64,000 nt of DNA, taken from contig WHVY01000003.1 of NCBI GenBank assembly GCA_022266195.1, positions 2,046,001 through 2,110,000 of the forward strand, given 5' to 3'. The notes beneath the pieces are model-generated. The model ran no database searches, had not been told where the DNA came from, and was given only the letters and a program-made list of their open reading frames with translations. The translations under genes and the position numbers were made by a program. Positions 12,201 through 24,696 of this stretch are shown piece by piece; position 1 is the first letter of the stretch, and each line of letters begins with the position of its first letter. Source of the DNA: Tetranychus cinnabarinus (lineage: Eukaryota > Arthropoda > Arachnida > Trombidiformes > Tetranychidae).

Positions 12201-15200
12201 AACTTTGATTTATTGAAACACGTTAAGGTTCTGGAGGTTGAATTGATTAAATTTATAACTGTATTCCTATTGAATAATGGTGAAACTTTTTTAGTTTGAT
12301 ACAGTTCGAGTGTTCATCTCTCTATCAGTGTTCATCGATTTTGATTGATTATCGCGTTTATTGTTGTTTTCAGGTTATTATTTTCATTATGATTGTCATT
12401 CGGGATAAAGATTGTTGCCTTGTTTCAGTACATCATCATTAACATGACAAAATGAAGATAAAAAAGGTTCTTTTTTTCATCAGAGAAACTTGACAAACAA
12501 AAGCTTCTCATGATGTATTATCTGGTTAAATTGAATAGATTCAGTGAATATAAAATAAACTTGATTGTTTTTGTTGTCATTAAAGCACAAAAGGTAAGCT
12601 GAAAAGAGGCAAAATGTTTACTCATTAACTGTCGACTATTTACTTGTCAATTAAAGGAGACTTAATTCATGTTAATTTAAGATTCTTGATTAAGATTTTT
12701 AATCAAAACTTAAAATCAATTCTCCAAAGGCTTTCAACAATTAAACGATGAAACGACAGTTTAACTTAATAGCTGATGAAACAATTAAATGGAATTGTAA
12801 ACAATCTAAAAAACACAGTTGAATGGTAATGACAATTGGCAAGATTAATGTTAATTATTTGCAAATGACAAATATGATTAACTGTGAATGATTAATAGAT
12901 TTAAATGGTATAATTTCAATGAAATTAACATGCTTTTATAACACATTTGATTAATTAATCAAATGTTATGCCATTATAATTGTTCAAATGATTACCTGCA
13001 TGTTCAGTAACTTTAAAGGTTATCCTCAAGCTAATTGTTTATAACCAAATAGATTGATTAATTTTGTTGTCATTTCAAACCCAATTTGAACAACAATTAG
13101 AGTGAAATGTTCACTCCAACGATGACAATGTTTTTAAACAATTAGTGATCAATTTAAAGGTAATTTATGTTTGTGTTTAACTCTGTAAAGATGTAATTCA
13201 ATTAATTGTTACTTTTTAATGTCACAGTTGAAGTTTGGTTAAACATTGAATGAGGAAATTAAACATCAAAAGTAAAGGTAAAAATGCATTGAAATTAGTT
13301 TAATATTGAAAAGCGGAAAACAATAATTAAACCTTTTCATCAAATGATTATTACAGAATTAATTTCATGATAATTCCTGATGTTAGGCGCTGTTATAACA
13401 GATGAAACTGACCTTTGTTGATCTTGATTGTTTAATCAATTGTTATTAATTTTAATCCATCAAGTTAATCAACAAGGGAATGTTAAAAGCGAAGATTAAT
13501 TTTCAGTTAAACCATTGAAGCTTACAAGATGATCATTAACCATTTAACATGAGTTGAGAAAGCTAAACATGAATAAATGATTTTTGTTTTGTTTTTTTTT
13601 TCACCTAAAATATGGTATTTACCTGAATAATGAATTAATGAGACAACAAACCAGATTGATTGAAATGATCAAATTAAAAATGCGCTAATTGGGTTAAATA
13701 TGAAAAGGTATTATAACCTGGTAAATACAGATGTTACCTTAAGACAGCAAGTCTATAACTCATGTTATCAAGGTTAATTAGTTTAATTAATAATATTTGT
13801 TCTTGTTTATATTGATGAAAAAGGTTAATTTGATCAAATGAAAAGAAACTGTTAATCAGGCAAAAAGTCAAAATGATAAGTCAGTTGCTATTGAATTGAA
13901 CCTCATTTATCAAGTAAGCAAAACTATTAACCAACTTGATAATTTATAACTTGTGATACAAGATTTGATTATAATAACTTGTAATTAACAGGGAATATTA
14001 ATAACAGATTTATGGCGAACAGAAGTAGAAATTTCTGTCAATAATCTGTAGCCATGTTAATCCTTCCAAGTGATTGAATCTTCACTCCCAAGATGAAGCA
14101 TTAACAGTAGGAAATTATCATGAAATAACACAATTTTATCCTTCCATTGCATTAGTCAATGACAAAGGCAAACGAGGTAAACAAGCATCAAGCTGAGTTG
14201 GGAAAAGATTCATTAAGGTGAATTCATTTTTTTGAGATGTTCATGAAAAATGAATGAAAAATGAATCCATCAAAGTTTCAGGTGCAAACTGGGAGTTTAA
14301 GCCAGATATGAAAAATACAACTTGCTATACAAATTGAATTATTAATAAATGTTGCTGCAACATAAGACGATAACAAATGTAAGAAAATATTTAATCATAA
14401 AGATAAATTATTAACCAGAAATGCATGTGAAATTTGAGTTTTAAATTGTCAGCAATTTATACGCTAATTATGAGCATCCCAGATGGCCGATTAACGTTGA
14501 TTTGGATTGAAGGAGAAAAAAGTATTAACACAATTAATTGGACAATCAAATTGATCCAATTGATTGATCACATTTTCAAGTGTCTTTTCACTTCTTATCA
14601 TCATAATTATCAAGAGTTATTGAAATTCTGAGAGAGTCTCAATAAAGTTCAATAGTAACCATGGAAACTTTTCAAGTTGTTCATCGTTTCCCTTTTTTCT
14701 CGGCCTCATTTCAAATCTCTGATAATATCAAATTGATAATAATATTAAAGTGAAAATCTATTGAGAATTATCACAACTTGTATCTTTAGTTTCATCGATG
14801 AAGATATTAGAAAGAAATAACCATTCTTCATCATCACCATGAACTGTTACTTGATACTCAGAATCAGAATTCCTAGTTTCTCCTTCCATTGATCACAAGC
14901 TTAACCCATTTTTTCGAGTCTCATCAGTTTTTTTCCTCCACCATTCTTGATTCTGTTCAGCAAAAATACCATTTCCATTCTGTTGTTGAAACTTTGAGTT
15001 AACTTTCAAATAATATGGTTGACCATTTGGTATCGACTTTTTTATCATTTTTATCTTCAAATCAATTTTACTGTCAAAATCATAACCTCTGAACTCAGTT
15101 GCATTTTAGATTTATTTGGCCAAAAATGCATTTAAATATTAAACTGATTATTTTCGATTCACTCAATGATTTCAAAGATGTTTACAGTTTATTAATTTGG

Positions 15201-18200
15201 TGATAAACCGACTATTAAAATCGCAATCAACTGTGATCATGTTAATGATGTTTCCATTCCCAGTTGTCAAGGTTTTGAGATTAAAGTTATTTAAAAGGAT
15301 ATTTTGATTATAAAAATCGATTTTTTAAAGTGTTGAAAGCAAAAGGTTTTTGAAGTAAATTACATTAATTAACAATCATTATTGCAGGTCAGTAATAAAA
15401 TAAATGATGATCAATGAATCGTTTCAACTTTTGGTGTGAAATTGTATTAAATAAAAATGATTAAAAGGTTAAATGCAATTTAAAAGCTGAAATTGAATTG
15501 AATTGTGATAAGTGAAAACAAAAAAAAAGTTTATGAAATTTGCTCAATTTTCAGGCTGAAATGGCTTGGCAAAAGTTCAATGTTGAATACAATGGAAGGT
15601 GAAATCATTAAATAGTTTGAAAAAGCTGACAATGAACTGGGAAGGTTGGAGTGGGAGTTGATGATAAACTGCAGACGAATAAGATAAAGACGAAAAAAAC
15701 TCAGAAACTTATTGTGATAATGTTATTGGAATGAAAACTAAACTTGAACGGCTTTTGTTCATCTTAGCATTTGTTTTGTTTTTTTTGTTGTTTACCATTA
15801 TTTATCCGAGTCTTTATATTTAGGTGATTCAGGGAGTGAAACACTGCAACAGAAGTTAATATAAAAAGATGAAATAATGATGAGAATATCAATATTTGAA
15901 GTGAAACTGGAAAAGGTTGAAGATTGCAAGGCAAAGAGGTTATTACATATTTTAGTAAGTAGGCAACGTTTTCACTTGACATTGTCAAGATGAAGATAAA
16001 TATGATGAACATGGTGATGATAATATTATTTTTATGTGATTGTACTGAAAAAATGATTCAGATTATTACTGAACAAGCTGAATCATTATTTTCAGAGTTG
16101 AGAGGTTACACCAAGTATGCAACTATGAATAAAATTAACTTTAACATCTTTTCGTTGTAAGCTTATTCAAAGCAGAATCAATTATTTAAATTCAATTATT
16201 TTTAAAATAATCAACTAATTAGCCAATTACAAATGTAAGTTTTAAACATTCAACATTTCAATCAATATTTATGAGCTTCGAAGCTAATATTGAAAGATAT
16301 TGTCTTTCATCTGTCAACATTCAAATGTTTTATTTTATTAACACTAAACATTTCAACTTTTTTTGATTTGAAACATGTTGTCAAAATTTCTGAGTTATAT
16401 TGATATTTTGGATAAAATTTTGTAATGATTGACTGAACGTCTCTATGGTTACCTTAAAATTGTCAAGTATTTTGGTAAAGAATAGGAAAAAGTTCATAAC
16501 AAACATGAATGATGATATCGGTGAAACTGAAACAAAGTGTAAGGTCAATTTGATCAAATGATAAAGTATATTCAGTGGACTTAACGTATAAATATTAATG
16601 ATGGATCAATTAAAATTATTTCATCAGTTGAATAATTATTTGAACATTGTTCATGAGGAAATGCATTTATGAAATGAACTTATTTCGTGAAGTTGACTGT
16701 TATTATTTGGTTTGGATACAAAAAAAACGGTAGATTTAATGGTTTGTCAATAATCAATAAAATTATGCTTTTAGTGTCTCTGGTCAGCTTGATATTACCT
16801 AATTAGATTAAACTTTCAATATAATAACAATTGATTCAATGGATCAATGTTAATGTTTGTTGAAAGGATCAAAAATTATCGGATTGATTCATCAGGAAAG
16901 TTTAACGATTTATCAAGGGAATTATAATATTGCATGCAAATCCTGGCAATTATTTTACATTTGAAGATGATCATTGAGTGACTAGGTAATTGGTGACAAT
17001 TTAAATTGGCTGTAAGGTAAAAAGAGATTCAAGGTGCAATCAATCATAAATGTTACCAGAAAAGGATAAACGCTTTTCATGTCCTTTGAGGACAAAAATA
17101 CCAGAATATGAAACATGTCCAGAGATACGAGACATGTTTGATTCACTGGTTTAATGGTCATTATAATGATTAGTGAGAAAATTAAAGTCTAATTGAATGT
17201 GTTGTTAATTGTGAATTTGTGTTTGTCTTCTTGATCACTGTACTGCGTCATCAGTTTTGGGTAAAGGAAAGCAATGATTAAACTTACCAATTTTTTGGTT
17301 AATGAATCAGTTTTTGTTTCGGAATCAACGTAGCTGATTAAATCGTAATTGGATCGATCTCGGGTAAATGAGTGACGACGTTTAATTGTACGAGGTAAAA
17401 GGTCAAATTGATCGGAGGAATCGTTTGAATCTTTAGGGCTGATTGTTTCTCTTCCTAAACCAGATGGACTTGCATTGGCTGCTTTATTGATTGCCAGTAT
17501 ATCGAGATCATCTCGAGATCGAGGTTTACACACAGAGGATAGATCGTGGACACTTAGGTCAGGGTGGGAAAGGCAAACTCTTGAAGCTTGTTCTAAGGTT
17601 TTCCGTTTCTTGACCAACAAGGGTGAACCTGTTTTCAATCGAGGTGAAAATCGTTTGACTGCAGTCCAAATGGATTGAAGGCGACGACCAGAAGATCGGA
17701 TTAAACGGCTTGGAGAGGAGTTTGGAGTGTTGTTGGCAAGGGTTGAAGTGGTTGATGCTAGGGTGGCTGATTGATGGTGTAACTGGCCACTGGAACTGGA
17801 GCCATCTTGCAATGAAAAATCAAGTACAGAATAACTGAGAAATTTATCATCATCTTCATGGACAGAGTGATTATTATGGAAAGGGGTTGAAGGATTACTA
17901 GAGCTATTACTATTATTTAAATTTAGGGTTGAACAAGTTTCAATTGTGGGAATTGAAGCAAGACAATTATTACTATCATTGGCTGGGATGAAAATTTTAT
18001 CAATATTATTTGATGAAGACATTTATTACTTGGGGTTGATGAGATTGATTGTTGATGTTGCTGTTGTTGGGTTTTATCTGACTTAGGATTATCACTATCT
18101 TTATCACAATTGTTGTTACCGTTGTTATCGACACTGCCACTGCGATTGCCACTAATCCCGATCCGAGTTGAGCAAGGTGAATAGGCTCCACTTTCATCGG

Positions 18201-20528
18201 TTGATGAACGTCGTAAACATTTTCCTAAAAGAGGTGAACTTTTCCGATCACTGGAAGAATTATCTGAATTTTTTTTCAACAGCCAATTCAATGGTGATGG
18301 TTTTGTCGATGGGTGTTGATGATGATGATTGAAACAGATTGGTAAATAGAGGGAAATGGAGGAGAGAAAGACAAATACAGAAAAGATTGTGATGAGAAAT
18401 TGACTTTGGTGTTTTTGTTTCGCTTTGTTTTTGTGTGTTGTCTCTGCCTTGATTGGCAATTAAAATGATCTGAATGCAAGGTGGATTGATTTTAATCTAT
18501 TATTTCAAGCTCCAGGTTTTACTGTTACTGTGTGTCAATGTGTGAATCATGCTAATAATATTTATTAACTTCTCAGGTGATTTGTTTGAATAACTGACAA
18601 TCAGATGTGTTCTTGTAGAAGTGTATTTTGTATGTGTGCCAATCTCACTAGAAACACATTTGTTTCATGTTTGATGGTGACGATAATGATGATGAACAAA
18701 AAAACAGTGATGATGAAAATTGATAATGCTGATTATAATAAAGCAACTAATAATTATATTGTTATTATTATCATTCCTTCTCATTAACATGAAAAACTGT
18801 TGGAAAACACTGGATTCCATTGAAGAGGAAGGTGAAAGATGAGAAGCTTTTTTTTGTTCGCCTCTGATTTAATTTTAAATATTTCAAGTTGTAAGGAAGA
18901 CTGTTGGTAATTTATCAATTTTTATTACAATAAGTTTAAATTTACCTGTAATCTCCCGAGCAAATTTCATTACGGTAATACTGAAATCGACATGGCGATA
19001 GACACCAACACATGGTATTATATTGAAATCAATATAATACTTGGAGAGTCGATAACATTAACAAATGAATGTCGATTTAAGGTGTTGGTAAGATGATTGT
19101 TTGTAAATTAACGAGGGATAAGAAATGGATAATAATGAGTTTTGATTAATTGGAATAAAGGATTCTGGGTAAAAGTAATTGAAAAAGGTAAAAAAGATCT
19201 CGTTATGCGTCAATAGACTATCATGTTGAAATGGTAAAGGAAAACATGTGAAGCAGAAATGTTGGTGCTGGTCAGCGCGGTGAAGATGGTTAACACAAAG
19301 ACAATGGCACAAACACAGTTAACACTTTACAGGTAAAGAGTACACACAAACACAGAGAGGACGACAAGGAAAATAGAAAGGGTGAAAATGATTAAGGAAA
19401 AGAAACACGAGGAAATTATATGAAAACAAGCAGACAGAACAGCAAAAGAACAAGGCAAGAGCAATAAAATACGTATATTAATGGTTAAATTGGTAGAAAT
19501 GATTGTGACGGTTAAATATTTTGTCAGTTGAATCCAAGTTTGAATAATTAGTAACAGTTAATTACTCATTTGTTCAACATTTACGGGTTTAAAGATGATT
19601 GTCAGAGAAGTTGCTGAAAGACCAGAATGTTTTGTAAGGATTATTTACAGTGGGAAAAGAGAAAAATGGAAATTAAGTTAAGAGAGAAAATGTTACAAAG
19701 AGTTGAAAACAAAAAAAAGGAAAGGTTTTATTATTTGGAAGGAGAGAAGAAGCAAAATGAATCAGAAGGTGAAACTCAACTCTATGTTTTTCCATCAAAC
19801 CTTTCTTTCCAACTTTCATGTGGTCCTGTTTTGCTTTTGGGTCATCAACGAAAAAACCTGTGAGTAGAAAGAGATGATAAACTCATCTCATCTTTACCTA
19901 TCTGTGAATATTTTTCATTCCCTCTCATTTTTCTTTTCATGTTTCGCCATTTGTTTCGCCTTTTTTTCCCTCTCTATTGATCTTCATTTCTTTCTACTTC
20001 TCTGTCTGCTTTTATCTGTTTTTGGTGAGTCGATTCATTTGTTTCTTGTTTGCTTCCCTGTTTTCTGAGTTGTCTTTCTTTCCCTCTGTCTCTCTTTCAA
20101 TAGGAACCAGTAACTTGTTTCTTTACCTTTGCTCCTGTGTTCTTGGCTTCATTGAAACTTTTCATCATTTGATTGTCCTGGCGACATCTGGAGATTATAT
20201 TCTGGTGAATATTGAATATTTAAAGCCCTCGGATCAATTTTATCCTGTTTCCACTCTCAACTTTGGGTATTAACAATGTAAATGGTCTCAATATCAACCG
20301 TAATTGTTGCAGTAGTTACGGATTACAAAAGAAACATCAACAATCATTCATATCATGGTTACTCTATGGAATAATTGTTTATTTTTCGTGGATTGACTTA
20401 CTTTTACCGTAACTTGGTTCAGGTGAACCAAAGAGGCTTATATGTTGTTCACTTTGATATGGTCTATGGCGTTTAAGGCGATTTGACCTACCCACGTTGA
20501 AAAGACTTCGTCGGTTCTTTAACACCAT
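6266..20528 (-). CDS. Mctp: Multiple C2 and transmembrane domain protein (MCTP)
   Basis: Sixteen exons join without a frame break to 1058 residues: 20528-20402, 18263-18030, 17982-17288, 11303-11189, 11127-10905, 8955-8832, 8731-8534, 8437-8120, 8011-7957, 7889-7757, 7687-7585, 7512-7411, 7325-6951, 6817-6711, 6602-6410, 6340-6266. MCTPs are ER-anchored Ca2+ and phospholipid sensors that act in synaptic homeostasis. Residues 1-350 are low-complexity (poly-Ser, poly-Gln, basic RSIWTAVKRFSPRLKTG). Three C2 domains follow (about 360-475, 525-650, 695-800), each with its Ca2+-loop aspartates (TSDPYVK/YDHDFG, LSDPYIK/MDRDFHG, KSDPFCV/YDEDRDKK). Two hydrophobic segments (about 860-895 and 972-1000) flank an acidic linker (EGDEDDDKDQG), and FTKKLRNP...DFLSRIPD is the family C-terminus. 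From exon 4 on the model is secure. Exons 1-3 rest on compatible splice phases. Acceptor TAGAG at exon 10 was chosen by frame. Confidence 0.9.
8956..10904 (-). other. Mctp intron 5 (1.9 kb)
   Basis: This intron separates the exon ending C2A from the next exon. It is AT-rich, including a TATTA-rich run at about 9040-9070, and I see no coding exon or element with ends. Frames at 9477-9692 and 10114-10326 look like chance. Confidence 0.5.
11304..17287 (-). other. Mctp intron 3 (6 kb)
   Basis: The intron separates the disordered N-terminal exon from the first C2 exon. It is AT-rich, full of stop codons in all frames, and contains the perfect 24-bp palindrome at 12943-12966. No nested gene or transposon with recognisable ends is seen. 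It is a natural place for an internal promoter of a short Mctp isoform, but I cannot point to one. Confidence 0.5.
12943..12966. repeat. Perfect 24-bp palindrome in Mctp intron 3
   Basis: The arms ACATTTGATTAA and TTAATCAAATGT abut with no loop. In AT-rich DNA short palindromes are common, but 12-bp perfect arms are notable. Confidence 0.6.
17983..18029 (-). other. 47-bp intron in the Mctp N-terminal region
   Basis: On the minus strand GTAATA begins at 18029 and TTTTCATCCCAG ends at 17983. Removing these 47 bases joins two long coding-like frames (18459-17923 and 18022-17288) that otherwise lie in different frames. The junction codon becomes A+CC (Thr). An alternative is translation starting at ATG 18022, just after two in-frame stops. 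Confidence 0.5.
19015..19040. repeat. 26-bp palindrome (12-bp arms, 2-base centre)
   Basis: GTATTATATTGA and TCAATATAATAC flank AA. It lies in intron 1 of Mctp. The same 12+2+12 geometry recurs at 28215-28240 with unrelated sequence. Confidence 0.55.
19553..19775 (+). repeat. Diverged direct repeat, copy A
   Basis: This segment in Mctp intron 1 matches 20883-20942 and 21225-21395 in order and orientation. Shared stretches include AGTTAATTACTNATTTG, GTTTAAAGATGA and GGTTTTATTAT. Copy A carries an open frame (19627-19863) rich in Lys and Glu; the frame is broken in copy B, so it is probably not a gene. Confidence 0.5.
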
Positions 20529-20882
20529 AACTTAATTGTTGGGTTTCAGTTGCACAATGGAAACAATCAAAGCTCGAATAAATTATACTCTAGAAATACT
20601 CTGAATATTGTAAAACACAGCTAAAAAGCGCAATAATTTAGTGCCAATTAGTGTACTACAAGGTTATTGAAGTAAATTGGAGAAGACTGTGTTTTCTGTT
20701 GATTTATTGAAGGAAAATTTAAAATGGATGCAATTTTAGTCCATCAACATCAACACCTCTAACTTTAAAATTTACAACTGACACTTTAATTGCATTCAAT
20801 TATTAGCCAATTAGATTATTTCTGCATTTCAAAAAAAGCCTCTAGGTAATCAAAAATTGATCTACTGGTTTGTTGAATTATT

Positions 20883-21395
20883 TACAGTTAATTACTTATT
20901 TGCTGAATATATTTGGTTTAAAGATGACTATCAAAGAAGTCACAAAAAGGATTTTACGACTTTGAGCCTAACTGAACAAACATCGCCCAATGTAAGCAAT
21001 AATGATAATTTTGTGTGCTTCATATTCTTATGTATGCACCAAAAACCTAAATAACCTAACCGATGATTTAAAAAATATCAAAGATTAAAGAAAGACAAAT
21101 ACAAAAAACGAAACTGTGAATTTATGGAATAAAAGAAAGCACCGTTTTAGCTATAATTTCATAAATTGTTGACTGAATATATTTTGAGCTTTGATAAACT
21201 AAGAGTTTATTAGCTCTATGATCAGCGGAAGATCCGAATGTTTTTGGATTTCGTTTCAGTCTCCGAAGATCACGATGAAAATTGAGTTGAAAGAGAAAAT
21301 TCTACATGGCGAAGAGTTGACAAAACAAAAAAAGATACGGTTTTATTATATGAAAGGAATATAAGTAGAATGCATCTGGTGAGACTCAATACATG
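20883..21395 (+). repeat. Diverged direct repeat, copy B, with an internal insertion
   Basis: The two halves (20883-20942 and 21225-21395) match copy A at 19553-19775, separated by about 280 bases absent from copy A. Copy B ends 2 bases before the TRAPPC3 stop codon, so it forms that gene's 3' flank. On the minus strand its TTTTATTATA block supplies an AATAAA (21342-21347), 50 bases after the TRAPPC3 stop. The repeat may therefore provide the poly(A) signal. Confidence 0.5.
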
Positions 21396-21396
21396 A

Positions 21397-22183
21397 TTAA
21401 TCTTCTCCTTGAGGCATTACATCTTCTAATTTTTTAACAAACTTAATTCGTAATTCTGTAGTGGCATCACCCTTCAGGTAATCTTGCATAAACCATGCTT
21501 TTGCTTCGATTTGAACCTGATTGGAGATAAGAATAGAATGATGAAGAGAATGAGATGTGAGATTTAATAGTCAAACTTGGAATAGAATCAGGTGAATAAC
21601 TAATACTCTACCATTTCTAAGGACCCACGGATGATTCCCGGCAGTATATTTGAGTATCTCAGGTTAACAAGGTGATCGGGCAGTTCAATAAACTCAGCCA
21701 GAGGATTTGCGTCTAGAATTAAGGAGAATTCGTCATTTCCTTGACTCCAGTTGGTTATTGAAGGCGTTATTCCTAAGTACATTCGGAATGCAGATTGTAT
21801 TTTATCAGCAACATCCTTAAAGTCAAAACATCTAGGAGTGTTTGTTTTAGCAAGAAAATCTTCAATCAAACGTAAACCAATGTTGTAACCACTGTAAGCA
21901 TGAAAAGCAAAACAAAAGCATTAAGACAATGTAAATACAAAATTCACAAAGAAAACTTACATTCTTTCCAGCTGTTTATTAACATCTTCAGGATTCTCAT
22001 AATCTTTAATCAATTGGAAAACTAACGAACCATAGGTTAGGCTAAAAAGATCTGAACTCTGTAAAAATGAAATTCAAAAATACATTAAAACATAAGTAAA
22101 AACAAAAGCATAAAGATATAGATAATAGCAAAAGACAAACTTACAATCTTCTTGGAATCAAGATTTTTAACTTGTTTAGCCAT
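21397..22183 (-). CDS. Trappc3: Trafficking protein particle complex subunit 3 (TRAPPC3/Bet3)
   Basis: Exons 22183-22145, 22058-21961, 21891-21612 and 21516-21397 join to 178 residues, close to human TRAPPC3 (180). Bet3 is a core subunit of the TRAPP complexes that activate Rab1/Ypt1 in ER-Golgi tethering. The family sequence runs throughout: SSDLFSLTYGSLV, NPEDVNKQLER, GYNIGLRLIEDFLAK, MYLGITPSITNWS, DEFSLILDANPL, FIELPDH. The PRCFDF block keeps the cysteine that is palmitoylated in mammalian Bet3 (known for the family). Donors are GTAAGT, GTAAGT and GTAGAG. The start at 22183 gives a short hydrophilic leader as in other species. Confidence 0.97.
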
Positions 22184-22308
22184 GATAATAAATCAGTAAA
22201 TAAAATTACATAAATTAATATTGCAACAATATTATATTTGGTACAATTTGGTACAGTCAAAAACAACAACACTTATCGATATTTAGTTACAATAGTATCG
22301 CTAATGTC

Positions 22309-22346
22309 GATAGAGGGTGTTAATAGTGGGTGTTGATAGTGGGTGG
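22309..22346 (+). repeat. Short tandem repeat (about 13-bp unit, three copies)
   Basis: A GGGTGTTGATAGT-like unit is repeated about three times with small changes, 130 bases upstream of the TRAPPC3 start. It lies in a probable promoter region; no function can be assigned. Confidence 0.5.
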
Positions 22347-22911
22347 AACATTCAAATGCGCAAACAATTGGCGGTTTCTTCAAATTTCATCATTTACCCA
22401 TCCAAATGTAAGTAAACATTCAATACAAACCATAAATCGGAACGAGTTTACCGCGAAAAGGGACGCATTTTTCATCTCCACGAACCTAACACAATTTATT
22501 CCATATTTTATTTAATTTATCTTGTGTTTCTGTGGATGTTTCAAGATGACTAAAATGAGTAAAAATTGCAATTAAAAGTGAACCGCTTTTTGTACATTGG
22601 AACCAGATTTTTTCATGAAATGTTTTTTTCTGGTAACTCAATGGGCGACCTGGTAATACACTTTCCTAGAGGCATGAACAAGAACTTTCTCTGTTTTTTC
22701 TCTGTTATTTTACCTTGATTTTGATAATTGATGATCGTCTTTAGCTCCGATCGTCAAAATCATGCAGAAATTTGAACCCATTTTTTACATGAAGATAAGT
22801 GAAATTTTTGTACAAAAATATGTTGAAGTACGTAAATGGAACATAGAAAATCATGATCTTTAGATAACCTCTTTTAAAGTGACTTTAACTGTTTCTGGTG
22901 ACAATTCAATT

Positions 22912-23194
22912 AAAATTTAACTGATGAGAATGGATTGTCAGATCGCTAAATTAAGTTTCAACTGGGTAAGGAGAAGCATAAAAGTAAGGTGAGATTTGAT
23001 TGTTTTAATTTCATTGATTAACTGCACTTGTATCATTTACTTGAATCATGTTTGGTTTTCATTTTCAACTTGTTTATTTTATTTATTGTAATACTTTCAG
23101 GTTACACCTAAAACATTGAATCCCGTATGGAATGAACAATTTGCACACTTTTCCTGATCAAAGTAAAGTGTTGGAGTTGACCGTGATTTTCATG
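22912..23194 (+). pseudogene. Partial, intron-retaining duplicate of Mctp (second C2 domain)
   Basis: This stretch is a copy of minus-strand Mctp from about 8617 to 8328, so it sits inverted 14 kb from its source. It holds the end of Mctp exon 7, the whole following intron and the start of exon 8, so it arose by DNA duplication and not by retrotransposition. It is broken. LSDPYIK has become SDR-stop (TAA). CCCAAA is missing before GATGAGAATGG. GATTTG is lost inside a repeated ATTTG. Ten bases are lost between two GTGAT copies, which shifts the frame. The exon 8 start differs (GTTACA for TGCATC). The intron match is still high, with small insertions, which suggests a fairly recent event. Homology stops at both edges. 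Confidence 0.9.
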
Positions 23195-24696
23195 CATTTT
23201 GTATCTTTTATCTTGGAGTTTCCTCAGATAGTTTCAGTATCTTGTTTGATATCTTGAGGTGAAAGGTAAATTATTTATTATTTTTGGCTACAATTTGCTC
23301 TAATATGCATTTATTTATCAGTTTTAGAGCCTGTTGACTTATTAATTGCTGACTGATCAAAGTGAATACTTTGCAAGTTAATCGAGAGTTTATTTAATTA
23401 TAAGATTTTTCTGTTTTTGATATTCATGAAGTCTGGAAACAACTGTACAGATGAAGATTGAGATAAAAAATAATCTAACCAGACCGATACATCTAATCCT
23501 TAATTGTGAAAATATAAATCAATCAGAATAAATGAAAAGGCAAACAATTTACAATCATCTAAACAATAAATTACCACCAATCCCGTTTGGAAATAACAAT
23601 CCCAGAAATGCCAGAATATCTTTATCCCTTCCATATAACCCTTCAATTTGCATGAAACCTAAAATTTACCGTTTTTCTGTTCGTATTTCCAGTGGAGTCA
23701 AAATACCTGAGAAGAAGAGATTTTCTGAAGAGAAAAGACGATTTTATGGACAACATTTCATCATTTTAATAGCATTTACCGGCTAATTATTCATGGTTTT
23801 AATTTTGTTTCTATTATTGGCCTTTTTCTCAGGTTCGTGCTTTTAATTTCAACTTCCAAGAAATTAGAGTTATTTTTGCGCTTTCCTAGCCTAACAAGTC
23901 CCTTTTGACCCGTAATGGGCAACTAGGGAAAAGCCTTACCTTGGAAATGCGTGTAAAAAAAGGTTCTCTTTCTTTTTCTTCTTCTCTTCATCTTCATCTT
24001 CTTCTTCCCGCTTCTTTTCACTTTCTTCTGAATAACTCTTCTCGTCCTTGATCTCTTCCTCCTTACCATCTTTATCATCACAACAGATTTCCCGTTATCC
24101 TTAAGAAATAAACCGTTAACTTTCCCTTTTTCACAACATTTATTTTTTCCTTCTATTTCATTCTTACCTTATCTTAGACAACAAGCGGGTAAAACGAACG
24201 CCATATTGCATCTTATCAACTCTTCTCACGGTTATAACAACGGAAGTGTTTCTCTTTTATTAAATCCACCATCATTATAATCATAGGAATCGGCTGTTAT
24301 GTGAAAAGGAGAAGAAGAAGAAATGTAATGAATTAGAGAAGATGAAGACTATGGTGAAGAAGGAGAAGAAGAAGAATGAAAAAAGAAAAGGAAAAGAAGA
24401 TGATGTAAAAGCGGAAGAAATTAGGTCAAAATTTGTGGGCATAAGGCCGAACCGTTACAGAGGGTGAGACGAAGAAAAGATGAGGACGAGGAGAAAAGGA
24501 AGAAAAATGTATAAGAATGTAAAAACTAGTAGATTGACTGGTTAATATCAGAAGTAGAGAGAAGAGGAAAACAGGTCATCGGAAGATGATGATGAGCATG
24601 AAGATGGTGATGATCATGATGAAGAGATGGAGATGATGATGGTGATGGAGAAAGGTAAGGACAGTAACAGAGAGGGAAATCATTTTAAGAGGTAAG

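Noticed and set aside
19627..19863. Lys/Glu-rich 78-residue frame
   Set aside because: Lies in repeat copy A inside Mctp intron 1; the frame is not preserved in copy B.
22976..23194. Alternative Mctp C2B exon pair
   Set aside because: It is on the opposite strand to Mctp, upstream of its first exon, and contains a stop and frameshift, so it cannot be spliced into Mctp.
23532..23786. 84-residue plus-strand frame
   Set aside because: Looks mildly coding but has no splice support, no motif and no good start context.
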